Under the pieces are notes generated by a model. That model was not told the origin of the DNA. It made no database searches and saw nothing but the letters and a program-made list of their open reading frames with translations. This document shows positions 1 to 12,815 of a stretch of 64,000 bases of DNA, in pieces. The DNA is from Sipunculus nudus (lineage: Eukaryota > Annelida > Sipuncula > Golfingiida > Sipunculidae). Positions within the stretch are counted from its first letter, which is position 1. Every line of letters begins with the position of its first letter. The position numbers and the translations under genes are program-made. Location: NCBI GenBank assembly GCA_026874595.1, contig CM049311.1:9339676-9403675 (forward strand), given 5' to 3'.

Positions 1-1610
1 ATTTCACTTTCAAAGGAATAATGCATTTAAGTTTATATACAAGCCTATTTTTTTAGCATATCCACTTTTTTCATTAATAGTTTTTATCTGATTCATTTTT
101 TTTATTTACAAGTGTTATAAATTTGTAATATAAAAGTGAAAATATAAGTTAAAATATTAGAATTCTTAGTTGCAATCATTATATATCCAGATTGTAGCTC
201 ACATTGGGTCATATTATGCATACACATATATTTTATTATTTTTAAATCAAATGTTTAAACTGAATGTAAAAGAAAATAATGCCACAACATGGCATCTACA
301 AAATTATTCCTTGAATTCCTATTAAAAAGTTTTGCACATTGGAGTTTTCAGGACAAGCTTAATTTTATTCACCGAAATAAAATAAAAGATTCAGTAAATT
401 TGATAAAATAAAAACATCTTTTCAAATAAAGTATACACACTGTTGGTTGAATGAGGGACAAACAATATCATTATGCTAATTACAATCTAAGCTATAATTA
501 ATAACTGGAATTAATAGTCAATTTCACACCTGGTGAAGTTTTACTCTTCTGAAGTAAAGCATTACTTATCTGATGAACATCCATACTTCATAGCAATACA
601 TCACTTTGTGGACACAATTAAATGTGCACTTTAATCATTGTAACCCTGGTGGTACAATCCAAAATCTAAAATGTAGCATGTCCAAGAATAAAATAAAATA
701 CAGAAAATGATAACATTTATCTAGTTTATGCACCAGCTGGGGGGGGGGGGGGGGGGGGGGTTGAGTGCAGGGCAGAGGAGAAGCCTGCTAGTAGTGGCCA
801 AGCTGGGTCAAGGCCAGCTGCCTGGGTGGGTTACATAATGCAAGTGAAGGTTGTACTACTAGGTGGGCCAGATATAAACAACACTTGACATGGTGTATGA
901 AAACTTGAATAAAAGCTACTCTTTTCAAACAATTTCTTTGAAATTTCAGATTTTAAAAGATTAAATCCTTATGTATATATGCTGTGAAAATTAAATCAAC
1001 AGTGCTTACAGGGAAAAAAGTGCCACTGCCAAAGTTGGACAAAATTTAAGGTATTAATTTTTTATTTATGCTAATAACTTGAAAAATTTGCAAAATTCAG
1101 ATCTAATTTTGGGTAAAAAATTTAATCTTGATTAAATAAAGTTATATTCCTGAAAAAAAGTCTTCAGCTTCAGCAATTCTCATGTTAAGTGAGCAAATAT
1201 ATTTCCTGATTTTTAAAAAATTGCATTATATTTGGGCCTATAACTTCAATATAATACCCAATACTGACCTAATTTTTGGTATGTGCACAGAAAATATATG
1301 GAAGAATATGAATACTAAATATGATCAAAAACATATCAGTGGTTTTGATATTAGGCAGACTTGAAATGTAACAATTGCTTTTTTATGGAAAACGGAGGTT
1401 TTTCCTTAATATCTCGAAGGAACAAAGTTCTAATGACCCAATTTTCGGTATGGTAGGAGATTTTAGGGACATTTAATGGTATGCAGAATTTTGGATTCGT
1501 AGGTCAAACTTTTTTTAAACGTGCCCTGTTAACGGACGGACGGCCGGACGGACAACGGACAAAGGACCACGACTATAGCTCAGATGACTTACAGTCAGCT
1601 GAGCTAAAAA
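1..1610 (+). mobile_element. Non-autonomous element copy, cut by window edge (partner 29874-31467)
   Basis: Almost base-for-base the same as 29874-31467, in the same orientation, over 1.6 kb. It ends with a GGACGG-rich tract and the hairpin TAGCTCAGATGACT-TAC-AGTCAGCTGAGCTA, then a short A run. The G tract at 739-760 is 22 bases here against about 12 in the partner. No coding capacity seen. Lies downstream of the ferlin stop codon. Confidence 0.85.
739..760 (+). repeat. Homopolymer G tract (22)
   Basis: An uninterrupted run of G on the plus strand inside the 1-1610 element. A shorter G tract (about 12) is at the same place in the 29874-31467 copy, and an unrelated one lies at 21665-21684. 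Such runs are prone to length change and sequencing error. Confidence 0.95.
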
Positions 1611-3246
1611 TGCTAAAATAGCACAAGTTTCAAGTCTCCTCAACTTTAACTGTATATTAATAACTAGCTGTACAAGTTCTTTCCTTCCGTTATCTACACC
1701 CTATTTTGAAAAACCACATGAACATCTACATCATTGGCTGAGTATATATACATTTCTACACATTCTTCCAACCAAAGGATGGCTAATGAAATACATATAA
1801 TGGACATCTTATATACCACATGGATATGAGTAACACAGACTTAAATGCTGAAATAACTGCAGTTCTATATAATCATAAAGGTTTATACTTTGGTAGTGCC
1901 TCACTGTACAATATATAACAAAAAATAGTCTTCATTTAAGAAACATGCTGAACTTGCACACCAGGTTTTTATAACAAATTTAAGCAGAGCAATTAACATA
2001 AATATATCACCTTAAACAGGTTTCCTTTTTTTCTTATATAAACAAATAAATTACACAAAGTCCACCCACATTCAAATAATGATGCCTGCATTATTATATC
2101 ACAGTCAACTTTTTTTTCAAGATCCCATTAAAATTTTTGTTATGGTTGATAGGAAAGTTAATGACACATGTTTTGTATTTGAAATATGTTCTGTAAATGA
2201 AACTTGTTCTGTATTTGAATCAGGTTCTGTATATGAAACTTGTTCTATATTTTAAACTTGTTCTGTGTAAGTAAATGCAGAAATACAATGAGACTGCAAC
2301 GATCATTATAATTACTGCTGGATAACTACACAAATTTTATGTTTCAGTGCTGGGTTTTCTGTAACATTGAGGCTTATCTTACAAGACAGATTTTGTGATA
2401 TGAACAATGGACTTGCATGCAGATTGTGTTTGGTACTTGGACCATCTACAACATTTTGCTGAACAATACAAGACATACAATGTGACAAGAAAATTGAACC
2501 TTTCTGCAAAATGACAGATCCTGTTTTTTGGTACTTTGGTATAATTTTTCGAATTATTATATTATCTGATACCTCTTGTAGAAGACAGATTTTGTTTTTT
2601 GGAAGTTTTAGTACAGATATTGTAAGTTTGTTTGTGATGGTTCTTAATTTTACACTTAAGACTTGTTAAGGTTTTTCAATGTGGCACTTCAATATACTAT
2701 GACAAGATTAAACTTACATGCATTCCTGCTGTGAATGCAATTTTAATAACAATGTGAAAACTTAACACATATACAATAAGTGTTCATCTGGCACCCAAAA
2801 AATTTTCAGTGAAGATAAAGTCCATTCATTGTTTTACCATCAGTGTGAATGTTCCAAAACATTTGGCACAGCTGAAAAGCAATATGGCCACTGTTACTTC
2901 TGTGTATTTCCATACTGCTTGATTGATGAAATTTCTTTGCTTCAGTGGTTTATGCTATGTTTGGAGACTGCCTGTGCCATCCCATATTTTAGTTAATGTA
3001 CAGTAGAACCTGTCTGAAAGACCACCTGTCTAATAAGACCACCCTTGGGTGAACCGAAAGCATGTACTCATTATAACGGACTTGTCTAATAAGATCACCT
3101 GTTATTAATGACCACTTTTGGCCACTCCCATGGTTAACCTAATTACAAAGGTGTCATTGTATTATCCACATCCACCCGAATGGATGAAGCATATAAAATA
3201 CATGATTTATTACAATTACCAAATATATTAGTAGCTGTAGACAGTA
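1611..3246. other. Downstream flank / possible 3' UTR of distal terminal exon
   Basis: AT-rich. It holds an 18-bp degenerate tandem (AAACTTGTTCTGTATTTG type) at about 2170-2270 and a dispersed repeat at about 3000-3140 (ACCTGTCTAATAAGACCACC type). No gene seen. The part near 3200 may be 3' UTR of terminal exon B. Confidence 0.6.
3000..3140 (+). repeat. Dispersed repeat with TCTAATAAGACCACC motifs
   Basis: Repeated motifs of the form TGTCTAATAAGACCACC, shared with about 62430-62580 and more weakly with 56330-56450. Begins with ACAGTAGAACCTGTC; the 62.5-kb copy ends in ACAGGTTTCACTG, which is its approximate reverse complement, suggesting terminal inverted repeats of a small transposon. No coding capacity. 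Confidence 0.6.
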
Positions 3247-3427
3247 TTAAGCTCCCCATATTTTCTTGACGGTATACCCTGGGGCAGCATATATGAACAG
3301 AGCGAGGAACAAGATGAGGAGGGCGACAATGAGAATCTTAAGCAGCTTCCATTTGAAGTTCTTCCAGATGATGAACTTGAGGGTTTTGAGTGGATTCATG
3401 AACCATAAAAATGAAGTATCAGGACGA
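3247..3427 (-). CDS. OTOF: Ferlin terminal exon B (distal): tail-anchor variant 2
   Basis: Residues 1306-1365 and TAA stop; again exactly 181 nt and the same phase as exon A. RPDTSFLWFMNPLKTLKFII, WKNFKWKLLK, then a leucine/isoleucine-rich membrane segment ILIVALLILFLALFIY and the tail AAPGYTVKKIWGA. Acceptor cttgttttcag. No frameshift or stop, so purifying selection is probable. Candidate AATAAA (minus strand) at 3206-3211, only 35 bases after the stop. Whether A and B are chosen by splicing or by poly(A) site use cannot be read from the sequence. Confidence 0.93.
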
Positions 3428-6131
3428 CTGAAAACAAGAAGAACATGTCACAGTGTACATCTAGATGCAGAATTACCCTAATGTACCAGTATCTATACCA
3501 TCATCAAAACTTTCATTTATGTGTGAAATCTATATAAGGAACAAATACCTCCTCAATTAATAAAATTTCTGTGAAATTTGTACATTCCCACATATTTTTG
3601 GGCTCTAAACTGAGTAAAATAAATATAAAGATAAAGTTTATAACCCATTAGCCACATACTTGTGTCAGCTACAATTGTTCAAATGGCAAGAACAAGTACA
3701 CCTGTTCCCGCTTTCATTTAAACAAATGTGCTGCCCCCTACATATTTAGGTGATCAGGGTCCCACAGCATAAATCAGGACAATACTTCCATCAAAGTCTG
3801 CATTCTATTCCATATTTTAATTCCACACTTTTGTAGCTGTTTCTCTTAAGCACATTTATATAAACTAGGGACCCAGGGGTCTCGATGCTCAGCTGTATTA
3901 GTCTATAAGGATATTTGGAAGAAATTTTTCAGAATGATGGTCATATGACCTTTACCTTTGACCTCTAGACACTGAAAATCAAAATGATTCTTACTTGAGT
4001 AGTGGGTCATTAATAGATCAAGTTTGAAGCCAATCTGTCTAGCCAAGGTAGAATTATCATCCATAAACTAATTTGTAAAATGAACGGGTCTTGTGACCTT
4101 GACCTTTGACCCTATGACCAAAAATCGAAAATAATCTTCCCCTATCAGCAGGTGAGTAATATCTTGAAGATCGAAGGTTTGTGATGAAAAGTTTGGCTTG
4201 AAATGCATACACATTCCTTTTAAAGAAATGGGTCCTGTGACCCTGACCTTTAGACACCAATATCATCAGGGTTCTTACTTTAGTTGTGAGCCATATATAA
4301 ATTAAGTTTGAAACCAATATGTCAAACTAAACTGGAGTTATCATCTGGAAACTAATTTGTGAAAAGATGGCCCCTGTGACCTTGACTTTTGAACTGGAGA
4401 CCCCAAATTCATTTATGCTCTCCCCATAATGGCAAGTCAGCTAAATGTGAAAGATGGAAAGTTTGGGATGAAAAGCTTATCTTTCATGCAGCCATAATGC
4501 AGCCATAATCTTTTTAAATTAGTGAGTCTTGTGACCTTGACCTTTGACCTCATGACCAAAAAATCATACATGTTCTTTCTATAGTGGTGGGCCATTTGTA
4601 TGTCATGTTTGAAATCCAGATGTCAATCAAACCTGGAGTTATCATCTGGAAACAAATTTGGGTGGATAAACGGGTGTATAGACAGACAGACAGACAGACG
4701 AATAGACAGACAGACAGGGTGATTACTATAGGGCATCCACTTGTGATCGATAAACACACCAGGTTTTGGGACACTAGATGGAATCACAGCTGAGAACCTG
4801 ACATGATTATTGTCATTTTATAGTTAAAAAAAAAAACAGAAAAATATTCGTTAAAATAAAAAAAATTTCAGGTGGCACCCCAACTTTTTAAGAACTGACA
4901 AAACTAGTCATGGTCAATATTCAAGGCAGAATTCATGACAATCCATGCATTAATTATCAAGATATTGGGAGGTTTTGTATCAAATTTTTTATTATTCTGG
5001 AGGGTTCTAACAAGCTCCATAGCTTGGATTCACCTTATTTCAGGTATCCAAGGAGATTATTTATGGACCTTTGTAGGTTTTTAGTTACAGACTTCTAGGT
5101 TTAGCGCTTACAATTTGTGCCCTGCTAACAGACAACAGGACAAAGCGCCATACCTATATACCTCAGATGACTTACAGTCAGCTGAGCTAAAAAATGGAAG
5201 CTAGACCTTTCAAATGAAATAATACATAGATATTGAATTAAACATATGGCATCAAGTTCAGAATTACTCACATTCTTACATCCCTGCAGAAAGAAAATTG
5301 TTGAACTGACTCAGTTTACATATGATTATGGCAAACGAATGTGTAAAAATGAAAGTATTTGCTATATAATGGTACACACTACAGTTATTAAACTGAAAAG
5401 CTTAAGGCTCATATATACAGTGGTTGGTAATGACAGAGATCATTTAATGAACTGTTTAAAACAATGTACGTAATCAACATTTACTGGGTCTGTTCTTTTT
5501 TATTTGGCTATTGTATACATTGACTATGCTAAGATCTCACATGCCTGAAGCTCAACAATCATTAGATCATGGTACTAAGTGAGCCATGACTGGTCACAAT
5601 AAGCAACATAAATGACATAATCTGTCATATTACACAACACTTGCAAGTTTTATCTTTTAATATGACCAAAAAGTTTTTCAAAGTTTAGAATTTACTGCTC
5701 TAATTCTAAAGAGCCATAATTTAAGATAATTTGGCCCTCAATAAATTATTCTGACACACCCATGTTAAAGGTCTTGTTAACTGTCTGAAAATCAAGAGAA
5801 AAGTCCAATAGAAGGAACTGAATAAAAAAAATTAGGCTTTGCAAACCATAACCTTTGTTTTTTAAAGTCACTTTTTAATAAATGAAACTTTTGATAACCA
5901 ACTTAAAATAGTTTAGGCAGTGAGATCTAGGCATTAAAATTAAGAACAGATCTCAGATCAATAAAAAAAACAATTAAACATCTTGAATCAACATCTTCAT
6001 CATATTGAGATTCTTTCCAGATCTGGTTCTAGTTTCATGCAGTGCAAGGGTGTTGTGCAGGCAGGTATGACAGTCACATGCGAGCATGGTTTGAGGTACA
6101 AAAGACAGGTATTCTGTGTGCCACATGACTT
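3428..6131. other. Region between terminal exons B and A
   Basis: Serves as the last intron when exon B is used and would hold the 3' UTR when exon A is used. Contains the half-site element at 3864-4760 and another element end with the AGCTCAGATGACTTACAGTC hairpin at about 5158-5192. Nothing else recognised. Confidence 0.7.
3864..4760 (+). mobile_element. Tandem-core element rich in AGGTCA half-sites, copy 1
   Basis: Lies in the intron between terminal exons B and A. The head ACTAGGGACCCAGGGGTC is a decayed GACCCATGGGTC palindrome; then come alternating monomers of about 140-150 bp which each carry GTGACCTTGACCTTTGACC-like text, ending in an (ACAG)n tract and GGGCATCCACTTGTGATC. Same plan as 18932-20829. 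No coding capacity seen. Confidence 0.75.
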
Positions 6132-6312
6132 CTATGCTCCCATCATTTTCTTGACGGTGTAGCCAGGAGCATTGTAGATAAAGAGAGCAATGAAAGCAGT
6201 GATAAGCAGGAAAATGAAGAACTTCAACAGCTTCCATTTGAAATTCTTCCAGATGACATATCGCAGAGTTTTGAGGGGGTTCATGAACCACAAAAATGAG
6301 GTATCTGGCCGG
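6132..6312 (-). CDS. OTOF: Ferlin terminal exon A (proximal): tail-anchor variant 1
   Basis: Residues 1306-1365 and TAG stop; 181 nt from acceptor to stop. RPDTSFLWFMNPLKTLRYVI, WKNFKWKLLK, then a phenylalanine-rich membrane segment FFIFLLITAFIALFIY and the tail NAPGYTVKKMMGA. The anchor would place the short tail in the lumen or outside, and the C2 domains in the cytosol. Acceptor gttttattttcag. Candidate poly(A) signals on the minus strand lie near 5873-5879 (ATTAAA) and 5499-5504 (AATAAA). The exon is a duplicate of the one at 3247-3427: 45 of 59 full residues are identical. Confidence 0.95.
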
Positions 6313-8682
6313 CTGAAAATAAAACGGTAACATGCAGGAGAAAGCAAAGCTTGTATGCAAAAAATCAATCCATCCTGTTCTGAGAGGCAAAATCATAATT
6401 CATAATTATTCACTGGTGAAATTATTTTTTGCATTCTTTGGAATTTTAGTACTTGATAAACCTTTGGACAGGAACTATGGTTAAAGGGCTACCTTACTGT
6501 CTTTGATTATAACAACTCTGCTTATACCTCATGGTGAGTGTTCATTAACTACTTAACAATATTTGTATATTATTATCCTTTCCATTACCCCTATTCACCT
6601 GTCTTTCATGATAATTTTTGGAAAGAAAAACTGGCCAGTCAAAATTTTCATGATTGACAGACTGAGGAAAATGCGCGTTTTTTAAATATCATACCTGCTT
6701 ATGATATAGATATTAATAACAGCTTAGTTGACTTATCTCTATATTATCATCTCTGATTCATGGCAATGAGTACAATCATTGCATACCATCATTCAGGGAA
6801 TACATGTACAGTAGGTAATTATGTATATGATATAACAGAGATGCGTACATGGGCAGTTGCAAGCTTCACTATCAGTACCTCTTGACCATTAGTCCTCTTA
6901 GTTTTGGGTGCCTCTTTTGTACATAACATCCATTATGACATCACCACTGTTTCCTGCCATGTCCATTTCAAGAGGATTGTGGAAAGATGTCTTTAAGTGT
7001 GGACATGTTTCTATATTCTGTTTTGAATTGTTTACTTCAAAATCAACTAAAGCAAGTTATTGTTTTCTCAATAATTAATTATGCCCATGATTTATACATT
7101 TTTTCTCTTTCTGTTCTTGGTGCCAAAACATTTGGGCTGGTTTCATTTACGGGAAAAAGCAACTAAAAAAACAGGTAGACAGGGGTAGTGGAACTCACCA
7201 GTGAAATCATCACAAAATTACAGGAGTGTACTTTATTTTTCATTAGAGTAGGCTTTCTGGAACATCTAGTAAATTAACTTTTAGTTAATGTGACAAAATA
7301 GGACCATAAAAATAAATATCGAAATCCTATTAACTGCTTTGGAAGACAAAATCTAAAATTTTTTTCTGTGGGTAAATCTCCTAAAGCCTCAGAATTTAAC
7401 CCTGCATTATTTTGAAGACCACTGGACAATGGGAGCTAGTGTAAGAATTAACTTAAACCCTACTATTATTCAGGATCACAATATTTAAATGAAAATGGAA
7501 TAAAAGTATTAAATTTTGGAATGGTCTACATTTTTCAACACATTCCATACTGTAAGTTGACTTTTTTTTTTAATATATATCCTAAATTTATTGAATCTCT
7601 TATTTTGAAAAATATTCCAGTTTGACAATTTCAGATAAAATTACGAAATATTGTTTTGATCTTCTTTATGAACTAAATATTTGTTTGTACTTAATGTTTA
7701 AATACGTTAGAAAAAAAATATTGAGTGGATCACGTAAGTATTATTTCAAATGATGCCATCTTGTCCACTGACCTTTCATTTCAAAGTCTTTTTTATTGAC
7801 ACATGACATAATATTTTATTACTAACATACATAAGTTCCCTTACATCACATTTAATTTTTCAGTACCCTTATGATAAATGCTAAAATTAAGAAATGCTTG
7901 TTCAATAGCTATTATTCCAATAAATTTTATGGGACATTGACTTTTTCATTGAAATTTTAAATTTGTTTCATAAGTCCTAACAAATCTTTTCATTCAGTTT
8001 TATGTCATTCAATGATTACCTGTAAAATCAAGTTTTCTAGACAGGAAACTAAAACTTAATTTACAATTATTGAATTTTTTTCCTATTCTTTTTTTAAAAT
8101 TTTGATCATGCATGTTTGGCGGAATAAAATGTCAGCTACTATTCCTAATTTTATTCAAATATTAATCACAATTATTAACTATAACTATAAAAGTTTATTC
8201 AGGCAAGATCATAATATACAATAATTTCAGCATTATATGGCAATAACATGATAAAAATTTTACTGTTTTGATTAAAATTTATATACATTATCAATACAGA
8301 ATCAATTAAAAGATATGGTAAATCAAACATGATGACACAACACATTCAAATTTGGATGATTCTAGTTAATCATTAATGAAAATCATAATGCAAATTCATT
8401 TATTCTAAAAATAAATACAATCAGCAATTATATGGTAATTCACTGAAATATCTAGTTTGGGTGATTGTGCATTTGAACAGAATTTTTACAAGGTTGTCAA
8501 ATTAAAATTATATACATATTCTGACATACTGTTATTAATAATCATTTAATATGTTGGTGAGATCTTTATTATTCGTAACCCAATCAAATGCCACAATCTG
8601 TGCAAATGCATCATCACCCTTGTATGCTATAAGACGAGAGAAAGACTACTATAAGGATAAATGTACAGCCATAGGGTCTTAC
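6313..8682. other. Intron between exon 26 and terminal exon A
   Basis: 2.4 kb, very AT-rich, apparently unique sequence with no repeat or coding signal that I recognise. Being largely free of the elements that fill other introns, it is a reasonable place to look for conserved splicing control of the terminal exon choice. Confidence 0.6.
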
Positions 8683-8783
8683 TTTGGTTCAGGTAGAGGA
8701 TCAGGCTCAGAGCGTCCAAGCCCTGCTGGGTTTTTCTCAGCTTCCTCTGTTGTAAGCAGCTGCAGCTCAAGTTCTGCCTTGCC
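8683..8783 (-). CDS. OTOF: Ferlin exon 26: C-terminal ferlin region, last shared exon
   Basis: Residues 1273-1305 plus two bases of 1306; 101 nt, phase 0 to 2. [34 protein letters not shown]. Vertebrate counterpart: [28 protein letters not shown]. Acceptor atgttttacag, donor gtaaga. Its last two bases (AA) form an Asn codon with the first base of either terminal exon. Confidence 0.97.
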
Positions 8784-9498
8784 CTGTAAAACATAAAGCA
8801 TATAATATGCTCATGAATCAGTAAACTGAATTTTTTTACAAATATGTTGGTACATTCAATGATATAATCTGTTGTTAAGATGTAAGAGGGAATTTGTAAT
8901 GCTCTGTTGCAATAACTCCATTTTGTTGAGGTTCTGGTGTGGAAAACTCAAAACCTGAAGTTCTGATGTCAAAAGCCTTAAAAAGCATACTGGCTAAAAA
9001 AATATTCATTCAATTAAAAAAAATACAATTAAAATTAGGCCCGTAAAAAAGTGTATTATTTCAAAAGTACACAGTTAGAGCAAACCATTTTCAGATAGTG
9101 AGCTTATAATAAATTACATTTGTAAATGAAAATATCCAAAAGTGCTTCATACTCAGGGCAATTTTAACAATTTTTCTTTTTGTTAAACTTGAGATTAAAG
9201 CTTTTCATTTGAAACAAATTAAAAATCAAAATTGAAACAAGAAAGAAACAAGTTTGGTAAACAAACAAAAACAGTTTGCAGATATTCATACAGTTTAATG
9301 ATACCCACAAAAATTATTTTTCATTTTAAATATTTCAACAGCACTTACATGATCAGACAGAAAGCTGTACCTCAGTTAATACAATTATATATATATTATG
9401 AGGTTTCACAGTAATTTGAAAACAAATTTGGATGAATATAAATGAACGCTAACATAACCACTGCACCACATCTTATCCTCAGATTTGACTGAACGTAC
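8784..9498. other. Intron 25
   Basis: AT-rich, no repeat or gene recognised. Confidence 0.6.
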
Positions 9499-9677
9499 CA
9501 CTAATCCTCCTGGTTCCTCCGGGTCCTCGGACTTGCTCTGGAAGGCGAACCAGCCATGGACCTTCTTGTTTTTGAACAAGTTCACAATGGGAAGTTTGCT
9601 GTCAGGTGGTATCAGATCGCACCTCTTTGGATCTTTAGGTGGACGTGGAATCCGGTTCAAGTCTATGGTAAGCCAAC
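9499..9677 (-). CDS. OTOF: Ferlin exon 25: end of C2F
   Basis: Residues 1213-1272, 179 nt, phase 1 to 0. WLTIDLNRIPRPPKDPKRCD, then KLPIVNLFKNKKVHGWFAFQ and acidic SEDPEEPGGLV. Matches ELDLNRFPRGAK and VSIFKQKRVKGWW of otoferlin. Acceptor gtgtccag, donor gtacgt. Confidence 0.97.
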
Positions 9678-10399
9678 CTGGACACAGAGAGGATGGTAAA
9701 TGACTTAAATCAGGTCACATGACTTGATATAACATTCTGATATTGGTCAATACATAAATTCACTTTTAGCAAATATTTAAAATTTCAGAGAAATCATGAT
9801 GTCAGATTCCTGGAGAGTGTATGAAGCATTATTTAGCTTTTTTTTCAAAATAAACTTGGATATTATGTTTCAACTTTTAAATGGATGAGTTTAGTATTAA
9901 TGGCAAAATAGTTTGAACTTTAGTCATTTGAAGTGGGATTTAACACATATGGTTCATAAACCTGGCATGTAATTGCTGAACCAACGGCTGTTCTAATTTC
10001 ACATAAAAATATTAAATTAAATGATTGTAAATATGTTAAAGCAAGGCTTATATCATCTAGAAACAGTAAATCTATGGTTTAATCATTTCTGCTTAAACAA
10101 TCTTGTGCAAACTTTTTCACTGTCCAAAGCGAAGTTATGTTTCTACCCCCATCTTTCCATTAAAAAAAGTAGGTATCCAGTATAAACTAACCCCAACGCA
10201 AGTTCTATCATAAAAAACAGACTTAGATCAGACAAATACAAGTGCAAGAATATATATTATCAAGAATATAATTAGTAGGGAGTAAACACTCCTGCAAACA
10301 AAGAAACAGTCACTGACAAACCCAGGTGAACAATGTTTAGAAGTGACTGTTATATTTTAAGAATCTATTATCTGATCTGGGATTTGGAACATCTCTCAC
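9678..10399. other. Intron 24
   Basis: AT-rich, no repeat or gene recognised. Confidence 0.6.
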
Positions 10400-10590
10400 C
10401 TAGGAAATCATCTGCAGACACTAGATCAGCATCCCACACAGACATGGTGACTTTTGCAGGAACTTTGACCTCAGTCTCATCGATTGAGAATAAACCCTCC
10501 TTTCTTTTGTAGCTGACCTTTTCTTCTGCCTTCAGATATTCAAAGGGAAAGATGAATCTCCAATTGAAGTTCCCCTCTCCGGTCATTGAC
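10400..10590 (-). CDS. OTOF: Ferlin exon 24: C2F core and loop 3
   Basis: Residues 1149-1212 plus one base of 1213; 191 nt, phase 2 to 1. [31 protein letters not shown], then [14 protein letters not shown] with D1202, D1204 and D1210 as loop-3 Ca2+ ligands. Very close to the vertebrate [11 protein letters not shown] and IWDADHFSADDFLG. Acceptor gaatttag, donor gtgaga. Confidence 0.98.
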
Positions 10591-11435
<845 letters not shown>

Positions 11436-11859
11436 TTATTACAGCTAAGTAATAAAACCTTGGTCTCATTACACACACAATCACACAGGAATCAGATACT
11501 GAATATTTTTCTTTTTATTTTAACTTTTAAGAAGATAAAAATGATCAACTAACAGATTATAGATGTGGAATATATATAAGCAAAGTTAATCTGTGATGAC
11601 ATGAATTAACAGCAACCTAAAACTTAAGATAAAAACAGTGAAATTTTACATAAATTTGTTCATTTAAAAAAAAAAATAACCTGATTTTGCTGCACTTCTG
11701 ACTGATAAATGTTTCCAACTGTAGTAAAGTTGCACAAAATCTCAGAGAATTATAGATAGTTCCTCAAGCAATTCTCAAAACAAGCAAATTTCTGGAATTA
11801 ATTTCCCCGCTCTGGCTCTTGTTGTCTTTTATGCTTGATAAGCAACCAAAATTATGACA

Positions 11860-12265
11860 TGTGGAGAAAATCTTGAGGGCACATGCAAACTTAAACAGAT
11901 GCACCATGACATGTGGAGACATCTGCAGGGGACAAAAAAAACTAAAAAACATTGAGAACTAGGACCAAAATCCACAATGACATGTGGAGACATCTGCAGG
12001 CGAACTTAAAACTAAAACACACTGAGAAATTTAACCAAAATTTTAGAATTTTGTTTTTTGAGCTTGAGAGAAATAATTTTCAGATAGACACTCCTTAACC
12101 AATCCCAACTGAAGAATGTATTTGAGCAATCAAATTTGATCCAAATTTGAATGAATTTGGATAAAATTTAGGAAAGACAAACAGACAGACAGCTAAACAG
12201 ACAAACAGACACACAGACAAACCCAAATCAATGTCCCCTGCATCCACGGAGTGGGGGACAAAAAG
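11860..12265 (+). mobile_element. Short element with (ACAG)n tract and GGGGACA hairpin
   Basis: Contains two tandem copies of GACATGTGGAGACATCTGCA (about 11909 and 11970), then an ACAG/ACAA tract at 12178-12220 and a terminal hairpin TGTCCCC...GGGGACA (12232-12260), followed by AAAAA. The order tandem core, simple repeat, hairpin and A run is that of HINE/pearl-type elements. The 5' end is not defined. Confidence 0.55.
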
Positions 12266-12815
12266 TCATGGGCATTATGCAACGAATAAATGCAGGTCAA
12301 TCCATGCAATCATAAGAATAACTTAGCAGCCACACCTGACATTTCACAACTGTAAGACACATAGTTAAGAAAATATATGTTGACCCAATTTTTTTTTAAG
12401 TTTTGCAGGTTGAGAGTAATATATATCTGACTGAAACAAATATATAATATAAGTGCTAAGCAAAATCTGTAACTGCTGGACAAGTAACTGTAACACTAGA
12501 CATATTAGCATTGTTAAAATATTAATTTGACACAAACAGAAAATCCTAAAAATGATGCATGACATTGCAATTAAAATGGACTGAGTTTGTTTTAATTTCA
12601 CATTTGCATGTATAGATTATTAAGATGCTACTGAACAAAGTATTACACAAAGGACCACAGGAATACTGTCTTGATTGAAGGATGTCTATTCCATTTTATG
12701 GTCCAGTGCGGGACATATTTGACTGCTGATTTAAAGGGACCTATTCACATACTAGGTATGTAAAATATTCTTCAAATATAAGGTTATCCTCCTACGAAAA
12801 TTATGGTATCTACTG

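Noticed and set aside
5974-6396. 140-codon minus-strand frame overlapping terminal exon A
   Set aside because: It is a different frame from the membrane-anchor exon, which alone matches ferlins and has the right phase.
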